45,560 nt of DNA from Pseudoalteromonas sp. NBT06-2 (lineage in GTDB: Bacteria > Pseudomonadota > Gammaproteobacteria > Enterobacterales > Alteromonadaceae), in contig NZ_NQMR01000071.1 of NCBI RefSeq assembly GCF_002276045.1, positions 1-45,560 of the forward strand, written 5' to 3'. Positions 7,350 to 17,793 of this stretch are shown piece by piece. A program made the position numbers and the translations under genes. The stretch's first letter is position 1; every line of letters begins with the position of its first letter. A model generated the notes under the pieces. It ran no database searches, was not told where the DNA came from, and worked only from the letters and a program-made list of their open reading frames with translations.

Positions 7350-9593
7350 TTATGAACTTACTAAGCTTAATCTAGATTGAGCTTTACCGCTTTTTTTTAG
7401 TAAAAAGGCTTCAAACTGTTCAGCAGATAAAGGTTTAGAGTAATGGTAACCTTGCAATATTTCACAATTTAATTCATTCAGAATATCAATTTGATCTGAG
7501 TATTCTACACCTTCAGCAACCACATCTAAATCTAAGTTATGGGCAATAGTAACAATAGAATCAACCATATTACGGCCACGTTTTGAGCAAATATCATCTA
7601 TAAAAGCCTTATCAATTTTTAATGTATTGAGTGGAAACTCTTTTAATAATGCTAAAGAAGAATAGCCAGTACCAAAATCATCCATCGCTAAATGTATCCC
7701 ACGTTCACTGAGTGATTTCATGATACTGATAGCATTTTTTGGATCATCCATTACAGTGCCTTCAGTTATTTCTAGTTCCAAAAAATAAGAGGGCAGATTA
7801 TGTTTTTGCAAAATACGATCAATTACTTGAGTTAAGTCTGGAAGTGAAAATTGCTTCGCTGATAAGTTAACTGCGACTCTGCCATTAAAAAGACCTTTTG
7901 TTAACCATTTTTTTACATCTCTACAGGCTTTATCCAGAACGACTTCCCCAATTTCTATGATTTGTCCAGTTTCTTCAGCAATTGGGATAAATTGCACAGG
8001 ACTAATTAAACCTTTATTGGGTGTAATAAAACGAACTAAAGCTTCCATACCCATTAACTCACCCGTTTTTAGGTTCATTTTCGGCTGATAAAATACACAG
8101 AATTGATCCTCTTTAAGACCATATCTCATTAAGTTTTCAATTTGAAGACGTTTAACTGCCTGTTTGTTCATAGTGTCATTGAAAAATAAATATCGATTAC
8201 CTTGCGTTTTAGCATGATACATAGCGGTATCTGCATTTTTTAGTAATACTTCAGGGCTGTTACCATCTTCGGGGAATAATACAACACCTGTACTTGATGT
8301 GATCACAAGCTCATGACCTGACATATGAAAAGGTTTGATAATTTCAGCTAAAAAATCTTTAGCCATACGGGTTATAGTGTAAATGTCATTTGTATTGGTC
8401 ATTACTAAACCAAATTCATCGCCGCCTAATCTGTAGATACTATCTTGTTGCCGCGTTATTTTACTAAGTCTATTTGCTAAACGACATAACAGCATATCCC
8501 CTAAATGATGCCCTAATGAATCATTTATTTTTTTGAAGTTATCTAAATCAAAAACAAGCAAAGAATGATGAGTGCGTTGATCGACTAGCTTCTTAAGATT
8601 ACTAAAAAAAACATTACGATTTGGTAAACCAGTTAATCGATCTCGATTTGATAATTTTTGTAACTCAAATTCTGTTTGTTTACGTTCGCTTATATCATTA
8701 TATAACACGATGAAGTGGGTGATTTTTCCAGCTTTATTTTTCACTACATCAATGGACATATCGATTGGTATAAGCTTATTCATTTGATTTGGTAACTTGA
8801 GTTCCTGTTGCCAATGTCCTTTTTCAGCTAGTACTTTTTTTAGTTTATCTATATAAATATCTTTATAACCATGTAGAGTAAAACGTTTACCTATATATTG
8901 TGCTTTTTGGCCGCCAAAAGCTTTTAAATAGCTTGGGTTTACTTCTACAAAATTAAATGACTTATCATAAATAGCGATAGGATCTGAAAGATTTTCTATA
9001 CACTTGGCAAATAAGTTTAAATGTTCTTCAGTTGATTTTATTCGGCTAATATCTTTAAGTGTGCCAGTCATTCTTTTTGGTTTTAAAATAGCAGTGTGCT
9101 CAATTACTTTTCCTCTATCTAATACCCAACGCCAGTTTCCTAAATTATCTTTAGTACGATAGCTAGCTTCAAAAAATGCTGTATGTCCTGAGAAATGTTG
9201 TTTTAATAACAACTCAACTTTTGGTAAATCTTTTGGATGTATATGTTTTCTATTAGGTGGAGTCGTGACGTTCTCATCTTGCTTTATAAATTGACCGTCA
9301 TTCATACGGATCATTTCACCGGTAGATATATTCCAATCCCATAAAGTATCCCCACTTCCAACTAAGCTATTTTTTAAACGTTCTTCAGAGCGTTTTAATT
9401 CTTTTTTAGAACGACGAAGTTTGTATATACCAAATAACGCGATGGGGAGGGATATGGCCATAAAAATAATAGGGATAGCCGCCATAGATTCAACATAACT
9501 AGCTTCAAAACTAAAAGCAGATGCAGAATAAAATAGCGTAAAAAAAACACTTAATATCAAGGTATATGTTATTATAGTTCGCATAAGATGCAA
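7350..9593 (-). CDS. Membrane-bound PAS-GGDEF-EAL cyclic-di-GMP enzyme
   Basis: A 747-residue protein. It has an N-terminal hydrophobic segment ending about residue 27 and a second at about 38-57, then two PAS regions (about 75-195 and 200-310), a GGDEF domain with intact RLGGDEF, and an EAL domain with MEALVRF, NLSAKQF, ELEITEG and DDFGTGYSSL. These EAL residues include the metal ligands, so phosphodiesterase activity is likely. The GGDEF motif could give cyclase activity or GTP sensing. Which activity dominates cannot be read from the sequence. The TTG start at 9593 has AAGG 6 bases upstream; the ATG at 9584 is the alternative. It is probably a membrane sensor that adjusts c-di-GMP in response to a PAS ligand or redox signal. 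Confidence 0.9.
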   Translation of the reverse strand: MHLMRTIITYTLILSVFFTLFYSASAFSFEASYVESMAAIPIIFMAISLPIALFGIYKLRRSKKELKRSEERLKNSLVGSGDTLWDWNISTGEMIRMNDGQFIKQDENVTTPPNRKHIHPKDLPKVELLLKQHFSGHTAFFEASYRTKDNLGNWRWVLDRGKVIEHTAILKPKRMTGTLKDISRIKSTEEHLNLFAKCIENLSDPIAIYDKSFNFVEVNPSYLKAFGGQKAQYIGKRFTLHGYKDIYIDKLKKVLAEKGHWQQELKLPNQMNKLIPIDMSIDVVKNKAGKITHFIVLYNDISERKQTEFELQKLSNRDRLTGLPNRNVFFSNLKKLVDQRTHHSLLVFDLDNFKKINDSLGHHLGDMLLCRLANRLSKITRQQDSIYRLGGDEFGLVMTNTNDIYTITRMAKDFLAEIIKPFHMSGHELVITSSTGVVLFPEDGNSPEVLLKNADTAMYHAKTQGNRYLFFNDTMNKQAVKRLQIENLMRYGLKEDQFCVFYQPKMNLKTGELMGMEALVRFITPNKGLISPVQFIPIAEETGQIIEIGEVVLDKACRDVKKWLTKGLFNGRVAVNLSAKQFSLPDLTQVIDRILQKHNLPSYFLELEITEGTVMDDPKNAISIMKSLSERGIHLAMDDFGTGYSSLALLKEFPLNTLKIDKAFIDDICSKRGRNMVDSIVTIAHNLDLDVVAEGVEYSDQIDILNELNCEILQGYHYSKPLSAEQFEAFLLKKSGKAQSRLSLVSS

Positions 9594-9659
9594 CAGCTAC
9601 CTTATTATCTCATTTTGACTGGTTACAATAATGCAATGAAAGCCTAGTGTCAAAGTTTT

Positions 9660-12356
9660 CTAGCTATTTTTGTTTGTTGATCTGTATTCTATACGTGATC
9701 TAGCGCTATTTAACGTATCTAAAGCATATTTATACATATCTTGTTTTGAAAGTGACTTTAGTGATTTCACCAAACGTGTTTGCATAGAAAATTCAAAATC
9801 TTGGTTTTCTAAACAGAGCCAAAAACGTAAAGATCTCAGCCTTAGGTTTTTATCTTTTTCTTGTACTTGAGTTAATAAACCTTGCTTACTGTTACGCCAA
9901 GCCTCTTGAGGCATATCATTTATTGTTTCTACATATTGACTTGTAAAGGCATGGCTATATTCAAGTAACATTTGGGCATCAACTTCTGGTGATTGTATAT
10001 AAAAAGCGATACCAGCTCTGCCATTTAAAGGCGCGTAGCCAGTGCCAACGAGATATCCTAGTTGTTTTTGTGTTCTTAACTCTTGAAAATAGTCTTGTGA
10101 TATAAGGTGGTTTAAGCACATCATTTTTACTTTTTCATCAACACTATTTGACAGTGCCTGATAATAAACAACCATAGCATGGTCTTCATGATTTAGAGAT
10201 ACGACTTTACTTATTGGCTTATCTAAAATATTTATGGGGCGATTTAGATCTCCTATGATCTCTAGCTTGCTTATATATTTTTCAATCGCACTATTAAACT
10301 TTATAGCATCTTGCTTTTGCCAATTACCATGTAACAACACTTGAACATGTAATTTGTTAAATAATTGTTCCGTAAAGGTTACGAATTGCTTAAAAGAGAC
10401 TTGATTTAAAGACTCAGCTAAAGATTCAGGTGTCGGGTTCCAAGGTAAAAGTTCAGCACTTAATAAACTGAATAACTGGCTTACTGGTTTATTATGGTTC
10501 CCTGAATTCCAGTGCCTACAAAGTTGTTTTTTATACTCTTCAAAACGCTGAGGTTTGAATTGACTATTAAATAATTTTGCTAAAAGTCCTTCAAGTAGAT
10601 CTAATTGATTAGTTGAAATACCTGAAGTATGTAAGGTTAAACCACCTTGATGGATTGAAAGTTGGTAACTTAGACCTGCTAATTCTGCAGGATAAAAATC
10701 TTGAGCAACATGATCCATAAATAAATCACTAAATAATCGTGTAAGTGCCATATTTGTGACACTTTGTACTGTGAAATATGAATCTAAGGCCATATAAAAG
10801 TGGCCCTTTATTATTCTAAACTCTTTTTCTTGTTGGAACCAAAATTTCATACCTGGTTTACATATCAACTTTTTTGGAACTGAGTTTTTAGTTTCTAAGG
10901 TTAATAAATTTATTTTATTGGCCAAATAAGGATTAGTCTTAGGAAGTTGCATTTCACTCAAAGCGTTATTTATATTTTTGAGTTTATCGATCCAGTCTTT
11001 ATTGATAGTTTCACATTTGTAGGGCGTATGGTACCAAGCTGCTTTTTTATCTGTTTTTACATCAGGGTGTATTAAAACAATGCGCATATTGTTTGGGTTT
11101 AGCCAGTTGAGTACTTTAAGCCACTGAGTTTCATTAAATCCATCCATTAAATAATCCCCTTGAACATAATCCTGAGTTGGATAATGCTGCATGTTGATAC
11201 TTAACCCATGTACAAAGTCTATTATTTTCGATTTTTCTTGGTTGTCAAAAGCGATTTGTAAAAGTGATTTTTTATCATTATATAATGGGATAAATGTGTT
11301 TAACTCTTTTTTTAATAAAGGAAGAAATGAAAAAATAGTTTCTATTATTTCTTGATAGTGACTTATACCTTCATCGGTGAGAGAAATACTCATGTTAAAG
11401 TCTTTAAAGTTACTACCATTAATGCCTCCTCCAGCAGTTAAGCTGTTGAGCCAACCTTTATTTTTTAAAATATCATACAAAGAGCCTTTTCCTTCATAAC
11501 CTAAAATATGTGCTATGAAACTGACTGTTTTATGTTTATAAAAAGTATCAATATTTGGCATGGCAAAACTGATGATGAGCTTTTGCATATGTTTGTGAGG
11601 TTCAATATAAATAATTTTTTCTAAATGTGTTGTTTGATATAAAGGCTCTGCAATAGGATTTTTTTGTATATCATTATCATTTAGTTCATTAAATAAGCTA
11701 TTAATTAAAGTTGTTTGCTTTTCAATTGAAAGTTTACTGCATAATACTAAGGTCATTCTTTTTGCAATATAGTGCTTAGAGAAGAAAGTTCTAATTTCTT
11801 CACTGATGCACTTTCCTCTATCATTTAATGTATCGGAATTTCCTACTGAAAATTTTGAAAATGGATGCTTTGAATTGACTGTCTCCTTATGGACCTGGTA
11901 AATTCTACGACTATCATCTTTTAACTTAAGCTTAAACTCTGCATCTATCGCATTTCTTTCTTTCTTAGTGGCATCAGAGCTCAATAATGGGTTTATAAAA
12001 AAGCGGCTAAATTGTTCAAGAGCAGATTGAAGGTGCGGGGTTTCAATATCAAAAAAATAGCTAGAATGCTCACTGCCAGTCCAAGCATTACAACTGCCAC
12101 CATGTTGACTTGTGTATTTAGAAAACGCACCTGGTTCGGGAAATAAATCAGTGCCTAAAAAAAGCATATGCTCTAAAAAATGCGCCAATCCTTGCCTATC
12201 TTCGGGATCATCAAAGTTTCCCGCATTGACAGTTAAAGAAGCGGCTGACTTTTCGCTATCAAGATCTTGAATGAGTAAAACTTTAAGACCATTGTTTAGT
12301 GTAAGACTCTGATAAGTTCTGCTATCATTATTACTAATTTTTATAGTTTGTTTCAA
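9660..12356 (-). CDS. Insulinase/pitrilysin-type M16 zinc metallopeptidase
   Basis: An 898-residue protein with the inverted zinc motif HFLEH at residues 59-63 and the downstream Glu-rich helix ERNAIDAEFKLKLKDD that supplies the third zinc ligand. The remaining M16 repeats fill the rest; the C-terminal half contains RTQKQLGYLVGTG, typical of the substrate-binding Arg/Tyr region. Length and order match the M16A family (E. coli pitrilysin, 962 residues). Unlike pitrilysin, the N-terminus (MKQTIKISNND) has no signal peptide, suggesting a cytoplasmic location. It likely degrades peptides. The gene is monocistronic and divergent from sixA. Confidence 0.9.
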   Translation of the reverse strand: MKQTIKISNNDSRTYQSLTLNNGLKVLLIQDLDSEKSAASLTVNAGNFDDPEDRQGLAHFLEHMLFLGTDLFPEPGAFSKYTSQHGGSCNAWTGSEHSSYFFDIETPHLQSALEQFSRFFINPLLSSDATKKERNAIDAEFKLKLKDDSRRIYQVHKETVNSKHPFSKFSVGNSDTLNDRGKCISEEIRTFFSKHYIAKRMTLVLCSKLSIEKQTTLINSLFNELNDNDIQKNPIAEPLYQTTHLEKIIYIEPHKHMQKLIISFAMPNIDTFYKHKTVSFIAHILGYEGKGSLYDILKNKGWLNSLTAGGGINGSNFKDFNMSISLTDEGISHYQEIIETIFSFLPLLKKELNTFIPLYNDKKSLLQIAFDNQEKSKIIDFVHGLSINMQHYPTQDYVQGDYLMDGFNETQWLKVLNWLNPNNMRIVLIHPDVKTDKKAAWYHTPYKCETINKDWIDKLKNINNALSEMQLPKTNPYLANKINLLTLETKNSVPKKLICKPGMKFWFQQEKEFRIIKGHFYMALDSYFTVQSVTNMALTRLFSDLFMDHVAQDFYPAELAGLSYQLSIHQGGLTLHTSGISTNQLDLLEGLLAKLFNSQFKPQRFEEYKKQLCRHWNSGNHNKPVSQLFSLLSAELLPWNPTPESLAESLNQVSFKQFVTFTEQLFNKLHVQVLLHGNWQKQDAIKFNSAIEKYISKLEIIGDLNRPINILDKPISKVVSLNHEDHAMVVYYQALSNSVDEKVKMMCLNHLISQDYFQELRTQKQLGYLVGTGYAPLNGRAGIAFYIQSPEVDAQMLLEYSHAFTSQYVETINDMPQEAWRNSKQGLLTQVQEKDKNLRLRSLRFWLCLENQDFEFSMQTRLVKSLKSLSKQDMYKYALDTLNSARSRIEYRSTNKNS

Positions 12357-12570
12357 AAGATGGCTCCAAATTAAAATTTACATACCCTAATTGTAAACTC
12401 TGGGTATTTAGGAGCTTTTTGCTGACAGCTTCAGGTGATGGTTATTTTATCCTGAACATTAAAAGCACTTAGTTGTACGTTAAATTATACTCGATGTATT
12501 AGTAATATAGCTGAAATAAACCAAGCCTGGCTATTCTTTTTATTTTTTATTAGTAGCGAATGTATCATAA

Positions 12571-13044
12571 ATGAAAAAAATTTTTATTATGCGTCATGGT
12601 CAAGCATCGCCTATGTGTGCCGATGATGCTAACCGCACTTTAACAAGTTCAGGTATCAGTGAAGTTAATGTTATGAGCGAATGGCTTGCAACAAGAGTTT
12701 CGATAGATGCTGTGCTAGTGAGTCCATATGTAAGAGCGCAGCAAACTTTAAAATTAGTCAAAAAAAACCAAAAAAACATTAAACTAGAACAAATATCAAC
12801 TGACTTTATTCCTGAGGCAAACTCAACCGATTCTTGTGATTTTTTACAAGCTCTAATAGCACTACATCCTGAAAATAATAATTGGTTAGTGGTCGCGCAT
12901 ATGCCTTTAGTTAGTTATTTAGTGGGTGAGTTATGCCCAGAGCAAATGCCTATATTTGATACGGCAGCCATAGCTTGTATTGAATATGATGATAATGACG
13001 GATTAGGTGAGTTGGTTGGGTTAAAATCACTTAGTAGAATTTGA
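12571..13044 (+). CDS. sixA: Phosphohistidine phosphatase SixA
   Basis: A histidine-phosphatase family protein of 157 residues, close to E. coli SixA (161). The phosphate-accepting MRHGQA has its His at residue 9. A second Arg lies in SPYVRAQQT and the second catalytic His in VAHMPLVSYL. In E. coli SixA removes phosphate from HPt domains such as that of ArcB, and a full arcB is encoded in this window, so a functional link is plausible although not shown. No strong ribosome site precedes the ATG. It is convergent with smrB across a hairpin. Confidence 0.93.
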   Translation: MKKIFIMRHGQASPMCADDANRTLTSSGISEVNVMSEWLATRVSIDAVLVSPYVRAQQTLKLVKKNQKNIKLEQISTDFIPEANSTDSCDFLQALIALHPENNNWLVVAHMPLVSYLVGELCPEQMPIFDTAAIACIEYDDNDGLGELVGLKSLSRI

Positions 13045-13086
13045 TGAGATAAAGAACTGTAGGTTAATCACTTGATCTTTATCTCA
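13045..13086. terminator. Hairpin between convergent sixA and smrB
   Basis: TGAGATAAAGA at 13045-13055 pairs perfectly with TCTTTATCTCA at 13076-13086 around a 20-base loop. A short T-rich run (CGTTTTAAAA) follows. The stem is AT-rich and the T-tract is poor, so termination efficiency is uncertain. Confidence 0.5.
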
Positions 13087-13090
13087 CGTT

Positions 13091-13717
13091 TTAAAACTTC
13101 GGATTAGTTGGTTGGCTTATCACAACTAATAAAGCGCCTTTTCCACCAAACTCTAAAGGAGCTTGATGCATGGCTAAGATGTCAGGGTGCTGTACCAAAT
13201 AATGCGGTACTTTTTGCTTTAAGATATATTCACCTATACCGTGTACAACACATGCACAGCGGTAATGTTGTTTTTTACATTCTGCAATTAAGGCTATGAG
13301 CTCTTGTTTAGCTTGTTCTTTATTTAAGCCATGTAAATCCAGCACAAGTTCAGGGTAAAAGTCACCACGCCTCAACTGTTTCGCTAAGTAAGTATCTTGC
13401 CCTGGTTGAACATAGTTTATCGTGCCGTTATTTTCTAAATTAGGCACGTATTCATCGGAAAAATAAAATTCAGCTAAGCGCTTTTTCTTTTCACCTTCTT
13501 CAATTACATGTTTCTTTTGTAATATATTTCGCTTAAATACGACTTTATCTTGTTGTAGTTTTTTTGTGTCGCCAAACATATCTCTAAATAGATCAGCGTC
13601 ATCTTCTGGCAAGACATTTTTTTCAGATTCTTGGATGCGTTTTTTTGCTTCTACATCGGCTTTTTGTTGCATATTTTTAACTATGCTTTTTTTGATTTGT
13701 TGCAATTCTTTTTTCAT
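13091..13717 (-). CDS. smrB: Smr-domain endonuclease SmrB
   Basis: 208 residues. The C-terminal Smr domain is recognised by LDLHGLNKEQAKQEL and VVHGIGEYILKQKVPHYL, ending GGKGALLVVI. The N-terminal 70 residues are highly charged and lysine-rich. In E. coli SmrB (YfcN) cleaves mRNA at collided ribosomes. Its location divergent from prmB matches the conserved enterobacterial and marine gammaproteobacterial arrangement. The ATG is followed by KKELQQIKKS, as is usual in the family. Confidence 0.92.
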   Translation of the reverse strand: MKKELQQIKKSIVKNMQQKADVEAKKRIQESEKNVLPEDDADLFRDMFGDTKKLQQDKVVFKRNILQKKHVIEEGEKKKRLAEFYFSDEYVPNLENNGTINYVQPGQDTYLAKQLRRGDFYPELVLDLHGLNKEQAKQELIALIAECKKQHYRCACVVHGIGEYILKQKVPHYLVQHPDILAMHQAPLEFGGKGALLVVISQPTNPKF

Positions 13718-13824
13718 GAGACAAGTTTAATTAAAAATAAGCTAAATCTCAAAAATAATATCAAGACAATAATCTTGACGATCGGATACAATAGGGAAAT
13801 ATAATGTTGGTTAGTTGAAATATA

Positions 13825-14754
13825 ATGAATGAAGCGCAAATAAAACCTGAAATACTCAAGGAAGCAATAAATGAACTTGAAACTATAAATGATTGGTTGC
13901 GTTTTAGTGCGAGTCAATTTTCACAAGCTGGATTGTTTTTTGGTCATGGCACTGATAATGCTTGGGATGAAGCTGTTAGCTTAATTTTACCTTCACTTCA
14001 TTTACCAATTGATATGCCTCGTGATGTTATTAGTTCAAAACTAATTACCAGTGAAAAACAACAATTAGCTGCGCTTATTGAAGTAAGAATTAATCATCGT
14101 ACACCAGTACCATATTTAACAAATCAAGCGTGGTTTGCAGGTTTACCTTTTTATGTTGATGAGCGCGTACTAGTGCCAAGATCGCCATTTGCAGAGCTTA
14201 TTAGCAATCGTTTTTCTACTTGGTTAGAAGACGGTAAACCTATGAACCGTATATTAGATATGTGTACGGGTTCTGGTTGTATTGCTATTGCACTAGCAAA
14301 AGCATTCCCAAATGCACAAGTTGATGCTGTTGATATTTCTTATGAAGCCCTTGAGGTTGCTGATTTTAATATTCATGAACATATGGAGTCAGATCGTGTT
14401 TATCCAATACAATCAGACGTATTTAGTGGTGTACCGGGTCAAAAATATGATTTAATAATTGCTAACCCGCCTTATGTTGATGCTGAAGATATGTCCGACT
14501 TACCTGATGAATTCCATCATGAACCAGAATTAGGTTTAGCTTCAGGCGATGATGGTTTAGATGTTACTCGAATTATTTTAGCTGAAGCAGCAGAACACTT
14601 GACTGATAATGGATTATTATTTGTCGAAGTAGGTAATTCTATGATACACATGGAAGTTATCTATCCAGATCTGCCATTTACTTGGTTAGAATTTGAAAAT
14701 GGTGGCATAGGTGTATTTGTATTGACCAAAGAAGAATTGATTGAACATATTTAA
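13825..14754 (+). CDS. prmB: Ribosomal protein L3 N5-glutamine methyltransferase PrmB
   Basis: 309 residues. The Rossmann methyltransferase core shows the SAM-binding motif [15 protein letters not shown], an acidic residue in DAVDIS, and the glutamine-binding catalytic NPPY in [13 protein letters not shown]. The N-terminal helical domain (about 1-95) binds the protein substrate. PrmB methylates a glutamine of ribosomal protein L3, which assists ribosome assembly. The gene is divergent from smrB with about 107 bases between and is followed by aroC, as in E. coli. Confidence 0.95.
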   Translation: MNEAQIKPEILKEAINELETINDWLRFSASQFSQAGLFFGHGTDNAWDEAVSLILPSLHLPIDMPRDVISSKLITSEKQQLAALIEVRINHRTPVPYLTNQAWFAGLPFYVDERVLVPRSPFAELISNRFSTWLEDGKPMNRILDMCTGSGCIAIALAKAFPNAQVDAVDISYEALEVADFNIHEHMESDRVYPIQSDVFSGVPGQKYDLIIANPPYVDAEDMSDLPDEFHHEPELGLASGDDGLDVTRIILAEAAEHLTDNGLLFVEVGNSMIHMEVIYPDLPFTWLEFENGGIGVFVLTKEELIEHI

Positions 14755-14756
14755 CA

Positions 14757-14812
14757 TGTACCATGATACTTGGAAATACAGGTTTCAGAGTTTGGGTAGG
14801 ATACTGGAATTA
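14757..14812 (+). repeat. Truncated copy of the TATACCC-type repeat
   Basis: TACCATGATACTTGGAAATA and the following bases up to GGGTAGGATACT closely match the first 55 bases of the full element at 18115-18383. The second hairpin arm and the right end are absent. It lies between prmB and aroC. Confidence 0.6.
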
Positions 14813-14899
14813 TAGCGTTTCATTTAGGTGTAAGTCGTATGTGATTTAAATCACATGTAATTAAATATTGATAATTTTTTATGGGAATGAGGAAAATCA

Positions 14900-16000
14900 A
14901 TGGCAGGTAATAGTATTGGGCAGCTATTTAAAGTAAGTACTTTTGGTGAAAGCCATGGTGTTGCTTTAGGTGGTGTTGTAGATGGTTGTCCAGCAGGACT
15001 AGAAATCAATGAAGATGATTTACAAGTTGATTTGGATAGAAGAAAACCAGGACAAAACCGTTATACCACGCAACGACGCGAAGAAGATAAAGTACAGATT
15101 TTATCGGGTGTTTTTGAAGGTAAAACAACTGGTACAAGTATTGGTTTGCTAATCAAAAATGGCGATCAAAGATCGCAAGATTATGGTAAGATTAAAGACG
15201 TATTTCGCCCAGGTCATGGTGATTATACTTATTGGCATAAATACGGCATACGCGATTACCGTGGTGGTGGTCGTTCATCGGCAAGAGAAACTGCGATCCG
15301 TGTTGCTGCGGGTGGCATAGCTAAAAAATATTTAAAACAATGTCATAGTATTGAAATAAAGGCGTGTTTATGTCAGTTAGGACCAATAAAAGCAGAGCAA
15401 TTTGATTGGGACTTAGTAGAAGAAAATCCGTTTTTCTTTCCTGACAAAACAAAACTTGAAGCTCTTGATCAATATATGCGAGATCTTAAGAAGCAAGGAG
15501 ACTCTATTGGTGCAAAAGTAAAAGTTGTGGCCTCAAATGTTCCTGTTGGATTAGGTGAACCTGTATTTGATCGACTTGATGCTGAAATTGCCCATTCGTT
15601 AATGAGTATTAACGCAGTAAAAGGCGTTGAAATGGGTGATGGTTTTGATGTTGTTGAGCAAAAAGGTTCTGAGCATAGAGATGAGTTAACGCCTGAAGGT
15701 TTTAAATCCAATCATGCTGGAGGTGTATTGGCTGGTATTTCTACAGGGCAAGATATTATCGCATCTATCGCGTTAAAACCGACATCGAGTATTACGATAC
15801 CAGGGCAGAGTCTAAATACTAATAATGAATCAGTCGATATGATCACAAAAGGTCGTCATGATCCTTGTGTTGGTATACGTGCTATTCCAATTGTAGAAGC
15901 GATGCTTGCAATTACTTTGATGGATCATTTGTTACGTCAAAGAGGACAAAATCCACATGTTAATTTAGAGCACGGACCAATCCCAGGCAGTTTCAGTTAA
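14900..16000 (+). CDS. aroC: Chorismate synthase
   Basis: 366 residues, full length for the family (E. coli 361). It converts EPSP to chorismate in the last shikimate step using reduced FMN. The catalytic His is in FGESHG (residue 19). The signatures [29 protein letters not shown] and [17 protein letters not shown] are intact. A GAGGA ribosome site precedes the ATG. A terminator hairpin follows at 16022-16058. Confidence 0.98.
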   Translation: MAGNSIGQLFKVSTFGESHGVALGGVVDGCPAGLEINEDDLQVDLDRRKPGQNRYTTQRREEDKVQILSGVFEGKTTGTSIGLLIKNGDQRSQDYGKIKDVFRPGHGDYTYWHKYGIRDYRGGGRSSARETAIRVAAGGIAKKYLKQCHSIEIKACLCQLGPIKAEQFDWDLVEENPFFFPDKTKLEALDQYMRDLKKQGDSIGAKVKVVASNVPVGLGEPVFDRLDAEIAHSLMSINAVKGVEMGDGFDVVEQKGSEHRDELTPEGFKSNHAGGVLAGISTGQDIIASIALKPTSSITIPGQSLNTNNESVDMITKGRHDPCVGIRAIPIVEAMLAITLMDHLLRQRGQNPHVNLEHGPIPGSFS

Positions 16001-16021
16001 TAGTGAGATAAAGAATAAATT

Positions 16022-16058
16022 AAAAACACTACTTATATTAATATAACGAGTGTTTTTT
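16022..16058 (+). terminator. Intrinsic terminator after aroC
   Basis: AAAAACACT pairs with AGTGTTTTT around an 18-base AT-rich loop and ends in a run of T. It separates aroC from epmC. Confidence 0.7.
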
Positions 16059-16116
16059 AATTTGACTATTTTGTAAAATTAACAGCAATTGTTAGGATTA
16101 AACTAAATTACTTTTT

Positions 16117-16641
16117 ATGCACCAAATATCTGACTTAATTTCTATATTTGATAATACATTTTATCGAAACTATCAAACTCGACTTATTCGAGGAGATGAT
16201 GAACCAATCTATCGTCCTGCAGATAATGAATATAATTTTCATCGTATTATTTTTGCCCATGGCTATTACGCAAGTGGTATGCATGAAATAGCACATTGGT
16301 TGATAGCGGGTGAAAAGCGCAGATTAATTGAGGATTATGGCTATTGGTATTCTCCAGATGGTCGATCTGGAAAACAACAAGCTGAATTTGAAAAGGTAGA
16401 AATAAAACCTCAAGCAATTGAATGGGCATTATGTATAGCTGCGGGCTTTAAATTTAATGTATCAGCAGATAACTTAAATGGTGAGCAGCCTTGTAGAGTG
16501 AGTTTTCAAAAAAAAGTACACCAACAAATCATGAAATATATAGCAAACGGTTTTAGTCAAAGAACACAACAGTTATTAAAAGCACTTAGTGACTTTTATC
16601 AAACACCTTGGCCATTAACAGAGCAAAGATTTAATTGGTAA
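16117..16641 (+). CDS. epmC: Elongation factor P hydroxylase EpmC
   Basis: 174 residues of the YfcM/EpmC family. The characteristic iron-ligand region GMHEIAHWLIAGEKRR is present, followed by DYGYWYSPDGRS and FEKVEIKPQAIEW. EpmC hydroxylates the lysine of translation factor EF-P that has been beta-lysylated by EpmA and EpmB. Neither epmA, epmB nor efp is in the window. The gene is followed after 6 bases by the COG3199 kinase gene, then yfcL, forming a likely operon. Confidence 0.93.
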   Translation: MHQISDLISIFDNTFYRNYQTRLIRGDDEPIYRPADNEYNFHRIIFAHGYYASGMHEIAHWLIAGEKRRLIEDYGYWYSPDGRSGKQQAEFEKVEIKPQAIEWALCIAAGFKFNVSADNLNGEQPCRVSFQKKVHQQIMKYIANGFSQRTQQLLKALSDFYQTPWPLTEQRFNW

Positions 16642-16647
16642 AAAATA

Positions 16648-17775
16648 ATGAAAAAATTTAAGTTAGGTTTAATTGTCAATCCAGTTGCAGGCTTAGGCGG
16701 TAGTGTTGCCCTTAAAGGTAGCGATAATATGAGCCAACAAGCTTTTAAATTAGGTGCTGTTGCTAAATCAAATATGAGAACGCGTGCTGCACTTGATGTT
16801 TTAATGCCATATCAATCTCAAATAGAAATTTATACGGTTACAGGCTTAATGGGAGAGCAAGTCGCAAAGGATTTAGGTTTTGATACCCATGTTGTTTATG
16901 AATCTCAATTGGAATCTACAGCACAAGATACTGAAGAAGCAGTACAATCTTTAAAATATATAGGTGTTGATCTTATATTATTTGCCGGTGGTGATGGTAC
17001 TGCTCGTAACATATGTCATGCAGTAGAAGATTCTTGTGTTGTTTTAGGTATTCCAGCAGGCTGCAAAATTCATTCAGGGGTATATGCAATTACACCAAAA
17101 GCAGCGGGGCGTGTTGTCGAGTTACTAGTAACAGGAGAACTTGTCACAATTCAAAATGCCGATGTTATGGATATTGATGAAGTTGCATTTAGACAAGGGC
17201 GTGTAAAAGCTCGAAGGTATGGTGAAATGCAAGTGCCTTCAGAATTGAGATATATTCAAAGTGTTAAAAGTGGCGGTAAAGAAACTGATGAACTTGTATT
17301 AGATGATATCGCAGCATATATCGCGTCTGAAATGGAAAATGATGAAAAATATATCATAGGATCTGGTTCTACAGTGGCTGCCGTGATGGCAGAAATTGGT
17401 TTAGAGAATACTTTATTGGGTGTTGATGTTATAGAAGATCATGAGCTGGTTGCATCGGATGTAACTGCGGATCAACTTGTTAATATTATCAAAGAACAAA
17501 TATCTCAAGGGTTAAAAGCTAAACTAGTGATCACCTTGATTGGTGGCCAAGGTCATATATTTGGACGTGGAAATCAACAGTTAAGCCCTGAAGTTATTAA
17601 ATTGGTTGGTAGAGATAATATTATTTTAATAGCCACTAAAACTAAGTTACAAGCGCTGAATAATCGTCCTTTGATCTGTGATACGGGCGATAGTGAGTTA
17701 GATGATGAACTAAGTGGGTATATTAAAGTGATCACTGGGTATGATGATCATGTTATGTATGCGGTTGGTATTTAG
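16648..17775 (+). CDS. ATP-NAD kinase family protein (COG3199)
   Basis: 375 residues. The diacylglycerol/NAD kinase-type nucleotide site is clear: LIVNPVAGLGG at the start and FAGGDGTARN near residue 115, followed by GIPAGCKIHSGVYAITP. The C-terminal half carries TLIGGQGHIFGRGNQQLSP and NRPLICDTGD, typical of the COG3199/AcoX-like group rather than NadK itself. The exact substrate is not known. It sits between epmC and yfcL with only 6 and 18 bases of spacing. Confidence 0.88.
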   Translation: MKKFKLGLIVNPVAGLGGSVALKGSDNMSQQAFKLGAVAKSNMRTRAALDVLMPYQSQIEIYTVTGLMGEQVAKDLGFDTHVVYESQLESTAQDTEEAVQSLKYIGVDLILFAGGDGTARNICHAVEDSCVVLGIPAGCKIHSGVYAITPKAAGRVVELLVTGELVTIQNADVMDIDEVAFRQGRVKARRYGEMQVPSELRYIQSVKSGGKETDELVLDDIAAYIASEMENDEKYIIGSGSTVAAVMAEIGLENTLLGVDVIEDHELVASDVTADQLVNIIKEQISQGLKAKLVITLIGGQGHIFGRGNQQLSPEVIKLVGRDNIILIATKTKLQALNNRPLICDTGDSELDDELSGYIKVITGYDDHVMYAVGI

Positions 17776-17793
17776 AAATTAATAGGAACAAAG

